Position numbers and translations under genes: made by a program
Part shown: positions 4,876-8,127 of the stretch, piece by piece
Position numbering within the stretch: the stretch's first letter is position 1
Layout of the letters: each line of letters opens with the position of its first letter
The notes under the pieces: model-generated
The model's input: the letters and a program-made list of their open reading frames with translations, nothing else
What the model was told of the DNA's origin: nothing
Databases searched by the model: none
Assembly: GCA_024278715.1 (NCBI GenBank)
Contig: JAJRSN010000086.1
Location: 1 to 8,127 of the forward strand
DNA length: 8,127 nucleotides
Reading direction: 5' to 3'
DNA from: Calditrichota bacterium
GTDB taxonomy: Bacteria > Calditrichota > Calditrichia > Calditrichales > Calditrichaceae

Positions 4876-7443
4876 TTATTCCACAACAATTTCATCCACA
4901 AACAGCCACGGTTTTTGTCCTTTCCCCTGATGCCAGGACGGACAGCTACTCAGAGGCTTTGCCTGAACTCTGATAAATCTTGCGGTTACTTCGGGCAGAA
5001 TTTTTGAGTATTCCTTTCGTTGCCAGGCTTCCTTTTTTTCGGGAGCTTTTTCTTTAAAGCCTGCCACTCTTTTAAACGATTTGCCGTCCGTGGATACCAA
5101 AAATGTAACCGAAGCCGGCAGAAAAGCCCAAAAAGGTTGTTTCTGCAAAAATCCCACGGCAATCCTTCTGATTATCCGTTCCGAACCAAGATCTATCGTG
5201 GCAGCGAATTCAACCCCGCGATAACCCTGCCAGTATTGAAAATCACGGGTATCTCCGATAACGCCGTCCGTCAGCGCTTTTGCTCCTCCGGCGGAATATT
5301 TTTCGGAAAATAAATTCATTAAAGAAACCGGCTTGCCCACGGCTTTGTGTTTTATCTTTTGCGGAACACCGAAGGGACGGATTTTGGAGAAGACTTCGGC
5401 TTTTGCTTTTTGATTCTGATTAAATATTCTGACGGGAGTCAGTTTTTGCGCCTCTTGTTCATTCACCGGCAAAAACCGAACCGCCTGCCCTCCGGAAGGC
5501 GAAAGCGAAACGTACAACGAATCATCGGCGGTTGCCCGGTATTTTCCGATTTCAATAGCCGCCGGATTCGACCGCCAGTTGGTTTCAAAAGCATCGGTAT
5601 AAACATCCGCCCGATAGACCAGCCCAGGTTTCAGAAAATTCAAAGAGAGTTTAAGCTCGCGCGCTTTTTCATCGGTAATTGTTCCCAAATACCATTGGTC
5701 GCCGTTTCTTCTGGCAACGGAAAGATAATCGCCGATTTTTGCCGTCAATGCTTTCGACTCATCCCAGTTCACGGGCACGTCTTCAATAAATTTAAAGGCT
5801 GGTTGATTTTCGTAATTTTCCACCAGATCCGCAGCCATCTGCATTGGGCTGTAAATCACCACGTAATAGGCTAACTGTTTGGCGAGCGTGGTGTAAACCC
5901 GGTGATTACCGGTGGGGTCGAATTTCAGGTTAAAAATCCCGGGCGTGTAATCCATCGGTCCGGCTAAAAGTCGGGTAAAGGGCAAAATCACTGTGTGTTC
6001 GGGCGGATTGCCTTCGCTCCAGGCGTTGTATTCCATTCCGCGGGCGCCTTCGCGGGTTAAAAAATTGGGCCAGGTGCGGGAAATTCCCGTGTCTTTAATC
6101 GGCTCGTGAGCATCGATCATTAAACGATGTTTGGCAGCCTTTTCTATTACCATCTGATAATGCCGCACCATCCGTTGCCCGTGATGGTGCACCCCTTGCG
6201 GGAGCATCTTGCCGGCGTAACCGGTTTTTACAGCAGGAACGCCGAGACGTTGATACAACGCAAAGGCGTCATCGATTTGTCGTTCGTATTCGGGAACATT
6301 GCCGCCGCTCTCATGATGCCCAATTAATTCCACGCCCTTTTGTTTGCCGTAGCGGACAACTTCCTGCAAATCAAAGTCGGGATAGGGCGTTGTGTAATCC
6401 TGCACATTCTTACCCCCAAGCCAGGTTTCCCATCCTTTGTTCCACCCTTCGACCAGCAGACCGGGAATGCCGTGCCTGCTTGCAAAATCGATGTACCGTT
6501 TGGCGTTTTCCGTGGTTGCGCCGTGCCTGGGTCCGTAATACCAGGTCCACTTACCTATGTGCATTCCCCACCAGATTCCCACATACTTCATCGGCTTAAT
6601 CCACGAGGTGTCCTCAATTTTCGACGGTTCGTTAAGATTTTGAATTAAATGAGATTCGATAAGTTTGCCCGGTTGATCGGCGATCATGATCGTCCGCCAG
6701 GGAGTTTTGAAAGGGGTTTTCGCTTTAACCTTCACGCCGTCAAGCCAGGGAACCAATTTACTTTTAAATAAAGAGCTGTCCGCGGGCTGACGCTCCAGAG
6801 TCATTCCGGCGTAATCGTAAAGCGCAGCTTCGTGAATGCTCAAAAATAAGCCGTCTTTGGTTTCTACCGTGAAAGGCGTGGCAGCCGAATCAACCTGAGC
6901 CAGCGGGGTATGGCGATACAAAAATTCGTACGAGTCGTAATCTCCGGGAATCCACCAGGCTTTACCGCCGGTCAAACGGAAATAGGTTTCTTCGGAGGTA
7001 ATCTGAAAGTTCTTTAAATTGGGCTGCTCCGGAAATTCGTAGCGAAAGCCCAAACCGTCGTTGAAAACCCGGAACACGATTTTTATCCGTCGTTTTAAAG
7101 AATTTTTTTCCTGCAGAAGAACGCTTAATTCGTTGAAATGATTGCTAATCTCCCTGTCGGTTCCCCAGACCGGACGCCAGACTTCATCAAATGTTCTGCG
7201 GGTTGAACTGATTATCTCAAACGGTCCGGTTAAATCCTGATTTTCTTTTAATTTAAATCCCATGGCAGAAGGAAGGATGATCCGATGTTTCCGATATGAA
7301 ACGGAATAAACGGGCTTTCCCTTTTTTAGAATAAAACTCACTTTAAGCTGATTGTCGGGCGAGGCGGTGGTTAGCCTATTTTGTTGGCATGAGAAGAGTA
7401 TTCCCAAAATAAGCGCTGTAAGGGCAAGCGACCTGATCTTCAT
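4876..7443 (-). CDS. GH97 family glycoside hydrolase (probable inverting alpha-glucosidase), lipoprotein with C-terminal discoidin-like domain
   Basis: This 855-residue enzyme has a lipoprotein signal (residues 1-18, lipobox LFSC, Cys 19). An N-terminal beta-sandwich (about 25-280) is followed by the GH97 TIM barrel (about 285-560) and a small beta-domain (about 565-660). Barrel motifs include LLVEGWNKGWE (329-339), IGHHESGG (374-381), AVKTGYAGK (404-412), IDAHEP (443-448), REGARGMEY (464-472) and GPMDYTPGIF (495-504). E378, E447, E465 and E471 match SusB E439, E508, E526 and E532 with identical spacing, and E205 fits the calcium-ligand Glu (SusB E194). Gly408 follows VKT where retaining GH97 alpha-galactosidases carry an Asp nucleophile nearby, so inversion and an alpha-glucoside substrate are likely. 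Residues about 705-855 are an added discoidin-like (F5/8 type C) domain, absent from the roughly 738-residue SusB. The upstream sugar-enzyme gene is 60 bp away, a probable operon. The exact substrate is not decidable here. Confidence 0.94.
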   Translation of the reverse strand: MKIRSLALTALILGILFSCQQNRLTTASPDNQLKVSFILKKGKPVYSVSYRKHRIILPSAMGFKLKENQDLTGPFEIISSTRRTFDEVWRPVWGTDREISNHFNELSVLLQEKNSLKRRIKIVFRVFNDGLGFRYEFPEQPNLKNFQITSEETYFRLTGGKAWWIPGDYDSYEFLYRHTPLAQVDSAATPFTVETKDGLFLSIHEAALYDYAGMTLERQPADSSLFKSKLVPWLDGVKVKAKTPFKTPWRTIMIADQPGKLIESHLIQNLNEPSKIEDTSWIKPMKYVGIWWGMHIGKWTWYYGPRHGATTENAKRYIDFASRHGIPGLLVEGWNKGWETWLGGKNVQDYTTPYPDFDLQEVVRYGKQKGVELIGHHESGGNVPEYERQIDDAFALYQRLGVPAVKTGYAGKMLPQGVHHHGQRMVRHYQMVIEKAAKHRLMIDAHEPIKDTGISRTWPNFLTREGARGMEYNAWSEGNPPEHTVILPFTRLLAGPMDYTPGIFNLKFDPTGNHRVYTTLAKQLAYYVVIYSPMQMAADLVENYENQPAFKFIEDVPVNWDESKALTAKIGDYLSVARRNGDQWYLGTITDEKARELKLSLNFLKPGLVYRADVYTDAFETNWRSNPAAIEIGKYRATADDSLYVSLSPSGGQAVRFLPVNEQEAQKLTPVRIFNQNQKAKAEVFSKIRPFGVPQKIKHKAVGKPVSLMNLFSEKYSAGGAKALTDGVIGDTRDFQYWQGYRGVEFAATIDLGSERIIRRIAVGFLQKQPFWAFLPASVTFLVSTDGKSFKRVAGFKEKAPEKKEAWQRKEYSKILPEVTARFIRVQAKPLSSCPSWHQGKGQKPWLFVDEIVVE

Positions 7444-7451
7444 CGTTGAAA

Positions 7452-7457
7452 CTCCTT
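7452..7457 (-). promoter_or_regulatory. Ribosome-binding site of the GH97 gene
   Basis: AAGGAG lies 8 bases upstream of the ATG at 7441-7443. It supports the start at the lipoprotein signal peptide. Confidence 0.8.
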
Positions 7458-7503
7458 AATTGAATATATTCCGCCCATGATTTAATAAAATTAACGATTA
7501 AAT

Positions 7504-8127
7504 TCAATATTTCTCAATGATCAATTCATCGAAAAACAGCCACGATTTTCCGCCCGCCGCGTGATGCCATTGCGGATTGCGTCCCACATTCTTTGCAACG
7601 ACGCGAATGTAACGGGTTTTAACGTTTAAGGGTTCCGTAATAAATTCACGAATTCGAACGGATCGGTACGGTTCAAATTCTTTGTTTTCGATTTTAGCGA
7701 TCGAATGAAAGCTCTGCCCGTCATCCGAAATCTGGAATTCCACCCACAGCGGAGCAAAAATCCAAACGTTCTGGTTTTCCAAAAAACGGATGCCAAGGCG
7801 CTTAACCGATCTGGCTTCGCCAAGATCAACGGTGGCAATCAAATCGTTTTCTTCGATACCCTGCCACTTGCCGTCTGTGTATTGGATGGTTCCCAATATG
7901 CCGTCCAACAGCCCGTTAGCTCCGCCGTGCAAATAGTTGGGATGTACCGGGTATTTTAAGGTAACAGACGGATACTCGGCGTTCGGATCACGACGGAAAA
8001 ATCCTTTTTTAAAGTTTTCGCTTCGCACCTCGCTTGCCCTGTTTCCCATAAAAGAACGCATCTTTAAAATTACCGAACTCTTAAGCTCAAGAGGTTTTGT
8101 GTATTTGGGGGAATCGTGCGTCGGTTC
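7504..8127 (-). CDS. C-terminal part of a glycoside hydrolase (GH20-like beta-hexosaminidase likely), 5' end outside the window
   Basis: The reading frame is open from the right window edge to the TAA-type stop region at 7504, giving about 207 residues. A methionine at 8061 is internal, because the frame continues upstream as EPTHDSPKYTKPLELK without a stop. That segment (8060-8127) is the end of a chitobiase/Fn3-associated domain, whose hallmark is DGSEPT-SPLYT-P. After it comes a discoidin-like domain (about 7507-7970) with LLDGILGT, WQGIEENDLIATVDLG, WIFAPLWVEFQIS-DG and a final WLFFDELIIEKY. This domain order is typical of the C-terminus of GH20 beta-N-acetylhexosaminidases and also occurs in GH29 alpha-fucosidases, so the catalytic family is inferred, not seen. 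The C-terminal domain is clearly homologous to that of the GH97 protein encoded next. The 60-bp gap to that gene suggests one transcript. Confidence 0.8.
   Translation of the reverse strand, partial: EPTHDSPKYTKPLELKSSVILKMRSFMGNRASEVRSENFKKGFFRRDPNAEYPSVTLKYPVHPNYLHGGANGLLDGILGTIQYTDGKWQGIEENDLIATVDLGEARSVKRLGIRFLENQNVWIFAPLWVEFQISDDGQSFHSIAKIENKEFEPYRSVRIREFITEPLNVKTRYIRVVAKNVGRNPQWHHAAGGKSWLFFDELIIEKY

Noticed and set aside
5347..5874. A 175-codon open frame on the plus strand opposite the GH97 gene
   Set aside because: It is fully antisense to conserved GH97 coding sequence, has no ribosome-binding site and no family features.

Overview
This window carries five protein-coding genes, all on the minus strand, separated by AT-rich and unusually repetitive non-coding DNA. 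Reading in the direction of transcription (right to left) they are: the 3' end of a carbohydrate-active enzyme, probably a GH20-like hexosaminidase (7504-8127, cut by the window edge); a GH97 glycoside hydrolase lipoprotein (4876-7443); a small lipoprotein (4488-4673); a fusion of a cyclic-nucleotide-binding (Crp-type) domain to an aspartate ammonia-lyase (2535-4409); and the excision-repair protein UvrB (219-2213). I see no tRNA, rRNA, CRISPR array, transposase or phage gene.

Organism: a Gram-negative-type bacterium with lipoprotein signal peptides. The GH97 enzyme with discoidin-like modules and the low-complexity K/E/T-rich lipoprotein fit the FCB group (Bacteroidota, Ignavibacteriota, Calditrichota). 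A Calditrichota-like source is my best guess, but this is inferred from gene style only and is weak.

Right part (4876-8127): the two sugar-enzyme genes are 60 bp apart and probably co-transcribed. Both end in the same roughly 145-residue discoidin-like module, so they look like a small glycan-degradation operon whose enzymes share a C-terminal binding or structural domain. The GH97 protein has the glutamate set of the inverting (SusB-type) subgroup and is a predicted lipoprotein.

Middle (4410-4875): an AT-rich promoter region precedes a 61-residue lipoprotein gene. Directly after that gene comes a strong intrinsic terminator, and the ribosome-binding site of the aspartase fusion starts just 2 bases past its T-run. 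There is no room for a promoter in between, so the aspartase fusion is probably expressed by read-through, which makes the hairpin a candidate attenuator.

Left part (1-4409): the aspartase has an intact catalytic loop. Its N-terminal sensor domain has lost the arginine that normally binds the cyclic phosphate. uvrB is complete and ordinary apart from small motif variation. The DNA on both sides of uvrB is filled with several short tandem arrays with 7-8 base units (AATTAAAC, CTTTGTTA/CTCGTCA, GTAATGC, GTGTAAGG). One of these repeat copies supplies the uvrB stop codon. These arrays and the sensor-aspartase fusion are the most unusual things in the window.
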